Origin: Pseudoruegeria sp. HB172150
GTDB lineage: Bacteria; Pseudomonadota; Alphaproteobacteria; Rhodobacterales; Rhodobacteraceae
Assembly: GCF_013184805.1 (NCBI RefSeq)
Contig: NZ_JAATNG010000001.1
Span: 1,054,001 to 1,118,000 of the forward strand
Length of the DNA: 64,000 bases
Direction: 5' to 3'
Positions within the stretch are counted from its first letter, which is position 1; each line of letters opens with the position of its first letter. Below the pieces are notes generated by a model. It was not told the origin of the DNA. It saw only the letters and a list, made by a program, of their open reading frames with translations, and made no database searches. A program made the translations under genes and the position numbers. Below, in pieces: positions 8,201-16,779 of the stretch.

Positions 8201-9409
8201 ATGACGAAAACCATCTTGCGCACCGGAGCCGCGGTTGCCGCCCTGACGGCGGCGCTGCCGGCTGCGGCCGAAGAGATCACCATGATCGTCTGCGGCGACA
8301 CCATGGACCCGATCCACGAGAAGTACATCGGGGAATGGGAAGCGGCCAACGAAGGCTGGACTGTCGCGCCCGAAGTCGTGGGCTGGGGCCAGTGCCAGGA
8401 CAAGGTGACCACCCTTGCCGTCGCCGGTACGCCGGTCGCGCTGGCCTATGTCGGCTCGCGCACGCTGAAGGAATTCGCGGAATTCGGCCTGATCGAACCG
8501 ATCCCGATGAGCGACGAGGAAAAGGCCTCCTATTACCCGAACGTGGTCGGCACTGTGACCTACCAGGGCGAGCAGTGGGGCATCCCGGTCGCCTTCTCGA
8601 CCAAGGCGCTCTACTGGAACAAGGACCTGTTCGAGGAAGCCGGGCTTGATCCTGAAACCCCGCCCGCAACCTGGGAAGAGGTGATCGCCGACGCCAAGGC
8701 CGTGACCGAGAACACCGATGCCGCCGGCTTCGGTCTGGTCGCCAAGACCTTCGACAACACGATGCACCAGTTCCTGCACTGGGTTTACACCAACAACGGC
8801 AAGGTCATCGACGACGACGGCAACATCGTCCTGAACTCGCCGGAAAACCTGGCCGCGCTGGAAGCCTACAAGACCCTCGTTCCCTACTCGGAAGAAGGCC
8901 CGACCGCCTACGAGCAGAACGAGGTCCGCGCGATCTTCCTCGACGGTGGCGTCTCGATGATCCACGCCTCCATCGGCGCCGTGTCGCGCCTTGCCGACAC
9001 CGACATCAACTGGGGTGTCGCCAACCTGCCGCTCGGCCCCGAAGCACAGGGTCCCGGCACGCTGCTGATCACCGACTCGCTGGCCGTGTTCTCGGGCACC
9101 GGCGTCGAAGAGCAGGCGATCAGCCTCGCCAAGTTCCTCACCGCGCCCGCCGCGCAGGAGGAATACGACCTGAACGCCGGCCTGACCCCGCTGCGTCCGT
9201 CGCCGACCATCGACGCGCTGGTGGCGGAAAAGCCTTACTGGGCGCCCTACATCGAGGGCATCGAGTATGGCGGACCCGAGCCGCTGTTCACCGACTACCG
9301 CGCCTTCCAGAACATCATGATCGAGATGGTGCAGTCGGTCGTGACCGGCAAGGCCGAACCGGCGGATGCGCTGGCCAAAGCCGATGCCGAGCTGAAAGAG
9401 CTGGAGTGA
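8201..9409 (+). CDS. Sugar ABC transporter periplasmic substrate-binding protein
   Basis: The 402-residue protein starts after an AGGAGAGG ribosome-binding site. It has a signal peptide with a hydrophobic core AAVAALTAALPAAA and a likely cleavage after AAA (about residue 24). The mature part is a CUT1 extracellular solute-binding protein (SBP_bac_1 type), with motifs such as WGIPVAFSTKALYWNKDLFEEAG. It delivers the sugar to the two permeases just upstream. A strong hairpin between this gene and the ATPase gene may protect its transcript and raise its level above the other subunits. Ligand specificity is not visible; the locus suggests a GlcNAc-containing sugar. Confidence 0.9.
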   Translation: MTKTILRTGAAVAALTAALPAAAEEITMIVCGDTMDPIHEKYIGEWEAANEGWTVAPEVVGWGQCQDKVTTLAVAGTPVALAYVGSRTLKEFAEFGLIEPIPMSDEEKASYYPNVVGTVTYQGEQWGIPVAFSTKALYWNKDLFEEAGLDPETPPATWEEVIADAKAVTENTDAAGFGLVAKTFDNTMHQFLHWVYTNNGKVIDDDGNIVLNSPENLAALEAYKTLVPYSEEGPTAYEQNEVRAIFLDGGVSMIHASIGAVSRLADTDINWGVANLPLGPEAQGPGTLLITDSLAVFSGTGVEEQAISLAKFLTAPAAQEEYDLNAGLTPLRPSPTIDALVAEKPYWAPYIEGIEYGGPEPLFTDYRAFQNIMIEMVQSVVTGKAEPADALAKADAELKELE

Positions 9410-9429
9410 TCTGAGCCAACAGGCTCTCT

Positions 9430-9453
9430 GGTCCGGGCCTCCGGGCCCGGACC
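9430..9453 (+). other. Intercistronic stem-loop after the binding-protein gene
   Basis: A perfect 10-bp stem (GGTCCGGGCC / GGCCCGGACC) with a 4-nt loop lies 20 bp after the binding-protein stop. No T-run follows, so it resembles an mRNA-stabilising or attenuating hairpin, of the kind found after malE, more than a terminator. Confidence 0.6.
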
Positions 9454-9476
9454 CCTGACGGAGAAAGGAATTCCCC

Positions 9477-10607
9477 TTGGGACAGCTGGCCCTGAACGGT
9501 GTCAAGAAGCGCTTCGAGCACCTTGAGGTCATCCACGGCATCGACCTCGACATCAAGGATGGCGAGTTCGTCGTCTTTGTCGGCCCGTCGGGCTGCGGCA
9601 AGTCCACGCTTCTGCGCATGATTTGCGGGCTCGAGGAAATTTCCGAGGGCGACTGCACCATCGACGGCGTCCGGGTGAATGACCTGCCGCCGGTCAAGCG
9701 CGGCATCGCGATGGTGTTCCAGAGCTACGCGCTCTACCCGCACATGTCGGTGTTCGAGAACATCGCCTTCCCGCTGCGTGTCGAGAAGATGCCGAAGGAT
9801 CAGCTCACCGAACGCGTGAACCGCGCGGCGGCGGTCCTGCAGCTGGAAAGCCGGCTGGACCAGAAGCCCGGCAACCTCTCGGGCGGCCAGCGCCAGCGTG
9901 TCGCCATCGGCCGCGCCATCGTCCGCGAACCGTCGATCTTCCTGTTCGACGAACCCTTGTCGAACCTCGACGCCGCTCTGCGCGCAGAGATGCGGATCGA
10001 GCTGACGGCGCTGCACCAGAAGCTCAAGGCGACGATGATCTACGTCACTCACGACCAGATCGAGGCGATGACGATGGCCGACCGGATCGTGGTGCTGGAT
10101 GCCGGCCGGGTCAGCCAGGTCGGCGCGCCGCTGGAACTCTATCACAAGCCGGACAACCTGTTCGTCGCCGGGTTTATCGGCAATCCGAAGATGAACTTCC
10201 TGCCCGGCACCTGCCGCGGCGTCTCCGATGCCGGCGTGGAGGTGGAACTGAAGTTGGGCGGCACGATCACCGTTCCCGTCGCTGCGGCTGCGGGGCAGGT
10301 GGGCGAGCCGGTGACGCTGGGCATCCGTCCCGAGCACCTGTCGCTGACGCCGGCGGAGCTGTCAATCACGGTGGTTCCGAGCGTCGTCGAACGGCTGGGC
10401 GTGAACACGGTGGCCTATGCCCATCTGGACGGCGTCGGCACTGTGTCTGCGCTTCTTCCGGGATCCGCCCCGGTGGCGCCGGAGCAGCCGGTAAGCCTGT
10501 CCTTCAAGGGGGCCGACTGCCATCTGTTCGGCGATGACGGCATGGCCTTCGAGCGGCGGGTCGATACCGGCCTGCCGATGCCCGAAACCGTGCAGGCGGT
10601 TCAATGA
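9477..10607 (+). CDS. Sugar ABC transporter ATPase (MalK/UgpC/MsmK type)
   Basis: This 376-residue ATPase has Walker A GPSGCGKST (36-44), Q-loop FQSYALYPHM, signature LSGGQRQRV (134-142), Walker B ending DEPLSNLD (158-165) and the H-loop VTHDQIEAMT. The C-terminal ~120 residues form the regulatory OB/TOBE domain of the MalK group (GIRPEHLSL). The start is TTG at 9477, since GAGAAAGGA precedes it by about 8 bp and no in-frame ATG lies before the Walker A. It energises the CUT1 importer and is the last gene of that operon, followed by an intrinsic terminator. Confidence 0.92.
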   Translation: MGQLALNGVKKRFEHLEVIHGIDLDIKDGEFVVFVGPSGCGKSTLLRMICGLEEISEGDCTIDGVRVNDLPPVKRGIAMVFQSYALYPHMSVFENIAFPLRVEKMPKDQLTERVNRAAAVLQLESRLDQKPGNLSGGQRQRVAIGRAIVREPSIFLFDEPLSNLDAALRAEMRIELTALHQKLKATMIYVTHDQIEAMTMADRIVVLDAGRVSQVGAPLELYHKPDNLFVAGFIGNPKMNFLPGTCRGVSDAGVEVELKLGGTITVPVAAAAGQVGEPVTLGIRPEHLSLTPAELSITVVPSVVERLGVNTVAYAHLDGVGTVSALLPGSAPVAPEQPVSLSFKGADCHLFGDDGMAFERRVDTGLPMPETVQAVQ

Positions 10608-10632
10608 AATTACCCCACACTCGCGGAGAATT

Positions 10633-10656
10633 GGGCGGCCAGAGGGCCGCCCTTTT
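10633..10656 (+). terminator. Rho-independent terminator of the ABC operon
   Basis: A perfect 8-bp stem GGGCGGCC / GGCCGCCC with AGAG loop is followed by TTTT, 25 bp after the ATPase stop codon. Confidence 0.85.
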
Positions 10657-10685
10657 CATCTGCGGGACAATCCGAGGACCGGCGC

Positions 10686-11807
10686 TCAGGCCGCCGCCAG
10701 ATCCGCCCCGATGCGCAGGTTGCGCAGCTTTTTCCATGTCACCTCGGGGTCGATCTTGCCGTAACCCGCGAAGGTGCCGAAGCCGCAATCGGTGCTGGCG
10801 ACCACCCGGTCCGCGCCGACAATGTCGATGAAGCGCTGCAACCGCTGAGCGACAAGCTGCGGATGCTCGACATAGTTGGAGCAGGTGTCGATGACGCCGG
10901 GGGCAAGGATCTTGTCCTCGGGGATATCCGCGTCGCGCCAGACCACCCATTCATGTTCGTGGCAGGGGTTCGCGCTTTCGAACAGGATCGTCGACGGATT
11001 TGCGGCAAGAACAGTGTCGATCACCTTTTCCAGCGGGATGTCGTGGTCGTGGGGGCCTTCGTAGTTCCCCCAGCACAGGTGCATCCGCATCCGGTCCTTC
11101 GGCAGCCCTTCGGTCGCGGCGTTCAGCGCCTCGACATTCGCCGCGGCGATCTTGACGAACTCGTCCTGCGACAGATCCTGATACCCGGTATGTGCCGACA
11201 TCGCGAGGTCGGGACAGTCGAACTGGATATCGAAGCCTGCGTGGAGGATGGCCTCGTATTCCGGCCGCATCGCGGTGGCCAGCGCGTCGAGATAGGCCTC
11301 GTGGCTCGGGTAGTACTTGTTGACCTGGAACGCCGTGATCAGCCCCGGCGACGCGGCATTCATGAAAGCGCGCGTACCGTAGCCCTCGGCCTCCAGTGCG
11401 GTCTTGAACCGCTGGATGTCGTCGAGCGCGGGCTGCAGGTTGACCAGCTTCACCTCGCCGATGCAGGAGGCACGGGTGAATTCCTGGCTGCCCATGATGG
11501 CGCTCAGCTTCTTCGCGAGGCCGGGATGCGCGGCGAGGTCCTTTGCGGGCTTGCGGTCGATATGGCCGCCGAAGCCGCTGAGGCGTTCCTGCATGTAGGT
11601 CGAATAACCGACCTTCCCGAGTTCGCCATCCGATACGATGGTGACGCCGGCCTCGCGCTGGTGTTTCACGGCCTCGTTGATGGCCTCCTGCACAACGTCC
11701 TCGAACTCGGCTGGATCAAAGGATTCCCCCTTGTCCTTGGCGATCAGCAGCGCGGAAAGGGTATCGCCGCGTGGCAGGCTTCCGACATGGGTGGTTTCGA
11801 TGGTCAT
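10686..11807 (-). CDS. MetE-core-like (cobalamin-independent methionine synthase family) protein
   Basis: The 373-residue protein is the length of a single catalytic domain, about half of full MetE. All four zinc ligands of the MetE core are visible: His243 and Cys245 (MHLCWG), Glu277 (LFESAN) and Cys341 (STDCGFGTF). The N-terminus THVGSLPR is the family opening. It therefore can probably bind zinc and activate a thiol for methyl or related transfer, but it lacks the N-terminal half that binds polyglutamyl-folate in MetE. The start is placed at MTIETTHVGS (11807); the upstream extension has no family similarity. It stands alone between the ABC operon and the S33 hydrolase. Its role in the locus is unclear. 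Confidence 0.8.
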   Translation of the reverse strand: MTIETTHVGSLPRGDTLSALLIAKDKGESFDPAEFEDVVQEAINEAVKHQREAGVTIVSDGELGKVGYSTYMQERLSGFGGHIDRKPAKDLAAHPGLAKKLSAIMGSQEFTRASCIGEVKLVNLQPALDDIQRFKTALEAEGYGTRAFMNAASPGLITAFQVNKYYPSHEAYLDALATAMRPEYEAILHAGFDIQFDCPDLAMSAHTGYQDLSQDEFVKIAAANVEALNAATEGLPKDRMRMHLCWGNYEGPHDHDIPLEKVIDTVLAANPSTILFESANPCHEHEWVVWRDADIPEDKILAPGVIDTCSNYVEHPQLVAQRLQRFIDIVGADRVVASTDCGFGTFAGYGKIDPEVTWKKLRNLRIGADLAAA

Positions 11808-11919
11808 GATGTATATCCGTCCGGCATCCAAAGTTTTTCCGCGCCACCAGACCACTCCGCCGCCGGAAAGACAACCGGGGACGAGGCGGCGGGCGGGGCG
11901 GACCGGTGCCATTCATTCG

Positions 11920-11941
11920 ATCCGGTGTCCTGGCACCGGAT
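11920..11941. promoter_or_regulatory. Inverted repeat in the MetE-like / S33 hydrolase divergent region
   Basis: ATCCGGTG and CACCGGAT form perfect 8-bp arms around a 6-bp spacer, centred in the 242-bp gap between two divergently transcribed genes. It could be an operator or an RNA hairpin. It does not resemble the GAAA-N5-TTTC sites. Confidence 0.4.
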
Positions 11942-12049
11942 ATTTCTGGCCCACAGGGGAAAAACCGTTTGGTCGCTTGAGGATGGCCAAGATAACCTTC
12001 CGGTGAACAGACCCGATGCGAGTTATCCCCAGAGTAGAGGACTTTTCCC

Positions 12050-14044
12050 ATGAATTACGATCAGATCATTGCCACTGTCGCGGGGCTTCTCGCCAGTGAA
12101 CCCGGCGCCGGCGGCTTTCCGGAGCTTGTGGCGGGCGGGTTCGACCCGGCCTATCCGGTAGAGATTTCGCCCTGCGCCCGTCCCCTTCTGACGGAGGAGA
12201 TCGAAGGGCAGACCGTCATCTGCGGCACGATTTCGGTGCCCGAGGATCACGAAGCGCCCGAGGGCCGGCGGATCGACCTTGCCTTCACTGTCCTGAAATC
12301 CCATTCCGACTACCCGTCTCCGGATCCGCTGGTGCACCTTCACGGAGGTCCCGGCGGCGGTATCATGGGCAATTTTGCCGGGTTCGCGCAGGTATTCGAT
12401 CCATTTCGCCAGACCCGCGACCTCGTGATGTTCGATCAGCGCGCCGCCGGCCTGTCCGGCGCCAGCACCTCCTGCTTCGAAGCGATGCGCGCGCATATCG
12501 ACGTGATGGTCGATCCGGAGTTCGAGGGATACGGGACCGCGCCGATCGAAGACGGACCTGGCCTGACGGCGCAATGCACCGCTGAACTGAAGGCGATGGA
12601 CATTGACCTGTCGAAGTACAACACGCTGGAAAATGCCCGCGACGTGCGCGCGGTCCTGACCGGGCTGGGATACGACACCTACAACCTCTACGGCATTTCC
12701 TACGGAACAAAGCTGTCGCTGGAGGTCATGCGCTCGGTGCCCGAAGGGTTGCGGGCCGTCGTCATCGACGGCGTCGCGCCGCCGGCGGTGAAGCTCTACG
12801 ATACGGTGGCGCAACCGGTGGACGAAGCGATCCAGATGGTCGTGGACCTGTGCGCCGCGGACGACGCCTGCGACGCGGCATATCCGGATCTTGGGTCGGT
12901 CATAACCGGGGTGCTGGAAGCTGCCGCGGCGGGCGAACTGGAGGTGGGCGGCGAACCGCTTCCGCTGGAGGTGGCCCTGCTGCCGTTCATGGTGCGCAAC
13001 GGGTCATTCCGCAAGGAAAGCATAACGCCCGTCATCCCGGCGCTGATGTACGAACTGACCGAAGACAAGACGCCGCTATGGGACAAGATCAAGGTCGAGG
13101 GTTTCGACCTGGACAGCCTCAGCAACATCCGGTCCGAGAAGGTGAAAGCGCAGGTTAAGGAACTGGAAGGCGATCCACTGCGCGCCGCCGAAACCGTCAT
13201 GGCGGAGGCGGACCTGTTCCGCGCGGCCGAAGTCGCGCTTCGGCAATCGCTCGAGGATCTACGCCTTGCCGTCCTGCGCGACCGCGATCTCGGGCCGCTG
13301 GGCGCGCTGTTCGACCGCGAGTTGCAGCGGTCCGGCGGAGAGTGGCAGACCGACCGCGACGCGGCACTGGCGGCGGCGCGGGACTACCTTGCACTTCAGA
13401 ACGGGCCGCATAACAAGGTCCGGCTGGCGGCCTTCGTGGCGAAGCATTTCGAAGACGAGGAGCGGCTTCTGGCACTGATCGAGGCGATGAACGAAGCGGA
13501 GGTGGAGCAGGTTTACCGCGTCATTGCCAAGGCGGCCGACCGCCCCGAGCACGAGTACCTGAAGACACTGCACCTAGGGGTCTATGCCTGTCAGGAGGAC
13601 CTTCCCTACAACACCATGGACGGGTTCGAGGAGGCGACGGCGGCGGGTAATTTCCCGGCGGTGCGCGGTATCTGGGCGGAAGAAATCGGCATCTTCTTCG
13701 AGATGTGCAAATCGTTCGACCAATCGCCGCGCGAGGGGTTCCAGGACCCGGTGGTCAGCGACATTCCCACGCTTTCCATCGGATCCGGCTGGGACACGCA
13801 GACAGCGGCGAGCTGGGCCGAACTGGCGGTCGAAACGCTGCCGAACGGTCAGTCGATCATCATCCCCGAGGCCGGGCACGGCGCAATCGCGTATCAGCCC
13901 TGCGTGCAGGATATGAGCGTGGCTTTCATCAACGATCCCACCATGAAGATCGACGACCGCTGCCGTCTGGCCGCGATGCCGGAATTCTGGATCAGGCCGG
14001 CGCCGGAGACGGCGGCCGAGCCGGAGGATGCCGTTACCGAATAG
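12050..14044 (+). CDS. Alpha/beta-hydrolase, S33 / TAP-like peptidase family
   Basis: The 664-residue protein has the oxyanion motif HGGPGG (98-103), FDQRAAGLS (128-136) and nucleophile elbow GISYGT with Ser217. The late Asp (SGWDTQTAASWAE) and His (AGHGAI) complete a prolyl-aminopeptidase/TAP-type triad. About 300 residues of helical insertion separate nucleophile and acid, longer than in standard S33 enzymes. The start MNYDQIIATV lacks a signal peptide, although many TAP-like hydrolases are exported. It may act on small peptides or acyl conjugates released from the compound that the locus degrades. Confidence 0.75.
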   Translation: MNYDQIIATVAGLLASEPGAGGFPELVAGGFDPAYPVEISPCARPLLTEEIEGQTVICGTISVPEDHEAPEGRRIDLAFTVLKSHSDYPSPDPLVHLHGGPGGGIMGNFAGFAQVFDPFRQTRDLVMFDQRAAGLSGASTSCFEAMRAHIDVMVDPEFEGYGTAPIEDGPGLTAQCTAELKAMDIDLSKYNTLENARDVRAVLTGLGYDTYNLYGISYGTKLSLEVMRSVPEGLRAVVIDGVAPPAVKLYDTVAQPVDEAIQMVVDLCAADDACDAAYPDLGSVITGVLEAAAAGELEVGGEPLPLEVALLPFMVRNGSFRKESITPVIPALMYELTEDKTPLWDKIKVEGFDLDSLSNIRSEKVKAQVKELEGDPLRAAETVMAEADLFRAAEVALRQSLEDLRLAVLRDRDLGPLGALFDRELQRSGGEWQTDRDAALAAARDYLALQNGPHNKVRLAAFVAKHFEDEERLLALIEAMNEAEVEQVYRVIAKAADRPEHEYLKTLHLGVYACQEDLPYNTMDGFEEATAAGNFPAVRGIWAEEIGIFFEMCKSFDQSPREGFQDPVVSDIPTLSIGSGWDTQTAASWAELAVETLPNGQSIIIPEAGHGAIAYQPCVQDMSVAFINDPTMKIDDRCRLAAMPEFWIRPAPETAAEPEDAVTE

Positions 14045-14055
14045 ACCTGCGATAC

Positions 14056-14083
14056 GGCCGGATCGCGCCTCGGCGGTCCGGCC
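14056..14083 (+). terminator. Hairpin between convergent genes
   Basis: GGCCGGA and TCCGGCC arms enclose a 14-nt loop, 12 bp after the hydrolase stop codon and before the convergent DSD1-like gene. A short CTTTC follows. A weak bidirectional terminator is plausible. Confidence 0.4.
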
Positions 14084-14131
14084 CGCTTTCCGGCTGCGGT
14101 TCCGTATCCGGCTGGCGCCGGTGGCAGCCCC

Positions 14132-15220
14132 CTACCAGACCTTGCCGCGCGCCGCGACGTCCACCACGCGGGTCACCCGCGCGCCGTCGTGAAACACCAT
14201 CCGGTCGAACAGGTTGGTAACCACGCAGGTGTGGTTCGGCACGACGCGCACCATCTCTCCGACCTGCGGGCCAGGACCTTCCACGGCGGACAGGTCGACG
14301 GTGCCATGCTCCTCGGACAGGGCGACGATGCGGGCATCGGGGTATTCCTCGATCAGCCCGTGATCCTGGAACCCCAGCAGGTCCGATGTCAGCGCCTTGG
14401 ACCCGGCATCCACAATGGCGCGGGTCTCGGTCGGGCGGGACACCACTGTCGCGAGGATATGCATGGCGCAGTGTTCCGGCCCGACATGGCCGGCACGGAC
14501 CATGGCGCGGTCGTTGTAGATATAGGTGCCCGCGCGGTGCTCGGTCGCGGAAGGCACCTGATCGGACAGGAACAGGTCCGGCGTGCCGCCGATGGACACG
14601 GTGGGGCAGGGCAGGCCAGCCTGCGACAGCAGCGTCAGGGTTTCGGACAGGAACGCCTCGACCTTAGCGGCGCCGCCGCTGGGCGGGTAGGTCATCAGCC
14701 CGCCGAAACGGAGGCCCTCCGCTCTGGCGATCTCCTGCGCCAGCGCCACGGCGTCCCCGGCCGTCTGCACGCCGCAGCGCCCGGCCGAGGTGTCGCATTC
14801 CACCAGCACGGTCAGCGGACGGTCGGGGCCGAACGTATCCGCCAGCCCGCGCACCGTGACAGCGTTGTCTGCGGTGACCGACAGCGCCGCGATCCGATCG
14901 TTCAGTGCCCTGAGGCGGGCCAGCCGGGCGGGCCCGAGAATGTTGTAGGTGATCAGGATGTCGTCAAAGCCCGCCTCGGCGAAAACCTCCGCCTCCGTCA
15001 CCTTCTGGCAGTTGATGCCGACGGCACCGGCCTCGACCTGCGCCGCCGCCAGTTCCGGCAGCTTGTGCGTCTTGATATGCGGACGAAAATTCCGGCCGAT
15101 GCCCGTCATGTAATCCTGCACGCGGGCGATATTCCCGGCCAGCCGCGCCTCGTCGATCACCGGCAGCGGCGTCATCAGTTCGGTCAGCGGCGTTCCAGGT
15201 GCGGGCCAGGGAGCGTCCAT
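14132..15220 (-). CDS. DSD1-family PLP enzyme (D-threonine aldolase / D-serine dehydratase-like)
   Basis: The 362-residue fold-III PLP enzyme has RPHIKTHK (46-53) supplying the PLP lysine. The alanine-racemase-type barrel follows, and a C-terminal domain contains PNHTC, whose His and Cys are the zinc ligands of eukaryote-type D-serine dehydratase and D-threonine aldolase. It should cleave or dehydrate a D-beta-hydroxy-amino acid. Its ATG overlaps the stop of the upstream NTF2-like gene (ATGA), so the two are co-translated. The pair is transcribed divergently from rpiR across a region holding the same palindromes, and so is likely co-regulated with the amino-sugar genes. Confidence 0.8.
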   Translation of the reverse strand: MDAPWPAPGTPLTELMTPLPVIDEARLAGNIARVQDYMTGIGRNFRPHIKTHKLPELAAAQVEAGAVGINCQKVTEAEVFAEAGFDDILITYNILGPARLARLRALNDRIAALSVTADNAVTVRGLADTFGPDRPLTVLVECDTSAGRCGVQTAGDAVALAQEIARAEGLRFGGLMTYPPSGGAAKVEAFLSETLTLLSQAGLPCPTVSIGGTPDLFLSDQVPSATEHRAGTYIYNDRAMVRAGHVGPEHCAMHILATVVSRPTETRAIVDAGSKALTSDLLGFQDHGLIEEYPDARIVALSEEHGTVDLSAVEGPGPQVGEMVRVVPNHTCVVTNLFDRMVFHDGARVTRVVDVAARGKVW

Positions 15221-15729
15221 CAGGACCCCGCGTAAGGCAGGTAGCCGACAAAGCCGGCGATCTTCCAGCCTTCGGCCGATTCACGGCACCAGTAAAGCGT
15301 TTGCCAGAGCATGCGGTCCTCGCCTCCGTCGGCGCGTTTGATGCGCCCGTCGAACTTCTTTCGCACAAGCGCGGCGGGGCCGTCGATCTCTATCTCTTCC
15401 AGCCGGGTCGCGGAGAAGATCGCGGCGCGCGGATCCTCGGCATACTCGGTCGACCGGTTCGCCGTGGCCTGACGCAGCCATTCGTCGCGATAGGCGTCGA
15501 GCGCGGCAAAGGACAGCGTCCATTTCTGCGGGTTGGGGTCGAAATTGCCGTTCATGCCGGTGAAATTCTCGGCGATGAAATCGCCTTCGACCATCGACCA
15601 GTCGGCGGCGAGGAAGGCGTCGATATCGCGCGGCACCAGCATCTCCCAGATGGCATGGCGGGCGCTGTCATCGGGCGCGAAGGGGTTCTTCATCGGGTCG
15701 CGCGGGTTTTGGGCGGTTTCGGCTGACAT
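15220..15729 (-). CDS. NTF2-like (SnoaL/DUF4440-type) protein
   Basis: The 169-residue protein begins MSAETAQNPRD and has the compact cone-shaped NTF2-like pattern: an N-terminal helix (ARHAIWEMLVPRDIDAFLAADW) and a curved sheet ending LWQTLYWCRESAEGWKIAGF. Members act as small isomerases, hydrolases or binding partners. I preferred the ATG at 15729 over 15762, because the longer start would place an operator-like palindrome inside the coding region. A third start lies at MKNPFAPDD. It is the first gene of a two-gene unit with the DSD1-like enzyme. Confidence 0.65.
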   Translation of the reverse strand: MSAETAQNPRDPMKNPFAPDDSARHAIWEMLVPRDIDAFLAADWSMVEGDFIAENFTGMNGNFDPNPQKWTLSFAALDAYRDEWLRQATANRSTEYAEDPRAAIFSATRLEEIEIDGPAALVRKKFDGRIKRADGGEDRMLWQTLYWCRESAEGWKIAGFVGYLPYAGS

Positions 15730-15731
15730 GT

Positions 15732-15745
15732 TGAAATTCTTTTCG
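15732..15745. promoter_or_regulatory. Palindromic operator 3 (degenerate, GAAA-N4-TTTC)
   Basis: TGAAATTCTTTTCG matches the amino-sugar locus palindrome but has one base fewer in the centre. It sits 3 bp upstream of the chosen NTF2-like start, and its left arm is exactly 73 bp from that of operator 4. Confidence 0.5.
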
Positions 15746-15804
15746 TGGATTGCGGTTTTCACTGGTCAGTTTTGGGAGTGCATGCCAGAGTGTCAACGTA
15801 AATA

Positions 15805-15819
15805 AGAAAATCATTTTCG
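15805..15819. promoter_or_regulatory. Palindromic operator 4 (GAAA-N5-TTTC), upstream of rpiR
   Basis: AGAAAATCATTTTCG contains a nearly perfect palindrome GAAAATCATTTTC. It lies 59 bp upstream of the rpiR start, consistent with autoregulation. Confidence 0.65.
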
Positions 15820-15878
15820 GACTCGGCGGGTTTCCTTCACGCTGCAATGTCCGGAAACAGGGCGCAAAGGGACGGTCG

Positions 15879-16742
15879 ATGGATATCTTCTCGACGCTGA
15901 TGCAGGAGGGAATGAAGCTCTCGCAATCCGAGCAGCGCCTTGCCGATCTCGTCCTCGAAGATCTCGATTTCGCGGTCAACGCCTCAATCACCGACCTTGC
16001 CGCGCGGGCCGAGGTGTCGCCGCCCACGGTGACCCGGTTCTGCCGCCGTCTGGGCTGCAACTCCTTCTCCGATTTCAAGGTGACGCTGGCCAAGTCGTCC
16101 TATGTCGGCCTGCGCTACCTGAAGCCCGACGCAAAATCCTGGACGGCCCCGGAAGTGGCCGAGGATATCGTCACCAAGGCGCAGAACGCGCTCTTTGTCG
16201 TGCACCGCCAGCTTGACCTGAAGGCGGTCGAGGAAGCGGCGTCGGTCCTGTCGCGGGCGGGGATGATCTATGCCTTCGGGTCGGGCGGCAATTCCTCGAT
16301 GATCGTGAACGAAATGCAGAACCGTCTGTTCCGTCTGGGCTGCCGGATCACCGTCAGCACCGACCACGGAATGCAGATGATGCAGGCCTCCGCCGTGACG
16401 CCGCACGACGTGGTCTTCGGATCGTCCTTCTCGGGCCGGAATGTCGAGCTGGTGCGCGCCTTTGCCCTCGCCCGCGATCAGGGCGCCACCACCATCGCGC
16501 TGACGCAGTCGGGCTCGCCCGTGGCCGATGCCGCGGATCTGGTGCTCACAGTCGATCTGCCGGAGGGAGAGAACATCTTCCGCCCGACCTCGACCCGCTA
16601 CGCGATGCTCGCCGTGCTCGATATCCTTGCCAACCTCGTCGCCTATGCCGACCGCACCGCCACCGCCGCCACCCTGCGCCGGATCAAGGAGAGCCTGATC
16701 CGCCACCGCGACGGCGACGACAGCCAGCTTCTGGGCGACTGA
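15879..16742 (+). CDS. RpiR-family transcriptional regulator (HTH + SIS domain)
   Basis: The 287-residue protein has an N-terminal RpiR helix-turn-helix (about residues 1-78, with ITDLAARAEVSPPTVTRFCRRLG) and a C-terminal SIS phosphosugar-binding domain (about 120-260, YAFGSGGNSSMI and SSFSGRN). The start is placed at MDIFSTLM because AAAGGGA precedes it by 8 bp; the longer frame would overlap the operator. Family members sense sugar phosphates such as GlcN-6-P or MurNAc-6-P. It is encoded centrally in the amino-sugar locus, next to one of three palindrome pairs, and is the obvious candidate regulator. It heads a likely operon with the hexosaminidase 37 bp downstream. Confidence 0.9.
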   Translation: MDIFSTLMQEGMKLSQSEQRLADLVLEDLDFAVNASITDLAARAEVSPPTVTRFCRRLGCNSFSDFKVTLAKSSYVGLRYLKPDAKSWTAPEVAEDIVTKAQNALFVVHRQLDLKAVEEAASVLSRAGMIYAFGSGGNSSMIVNEMQNRLFRLGCRITVSTDHGMQMMQASAVTPHDVVFGSSFSGRNVELVRAFALARDQGATTIALTQSGSPVADAADLVLTVDLPEGENIFRPTSTRYAMLAVLDILANLVAYADRTATAATLRRIKESLIRHRDGDDSQLLGD

Positions 16743-16779
16743 GCCCGCCACAACCCAAGTCACCACGAACCGAGGTCAC

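Noticed and set aside
7217-9706. Minus-strand open frame of 829 codons
   Set aside because: It lies entirely opposite the permease, binding-protein and ATPase genes, has shadow composition rich in Arg, Gly and His, and shows no domain.
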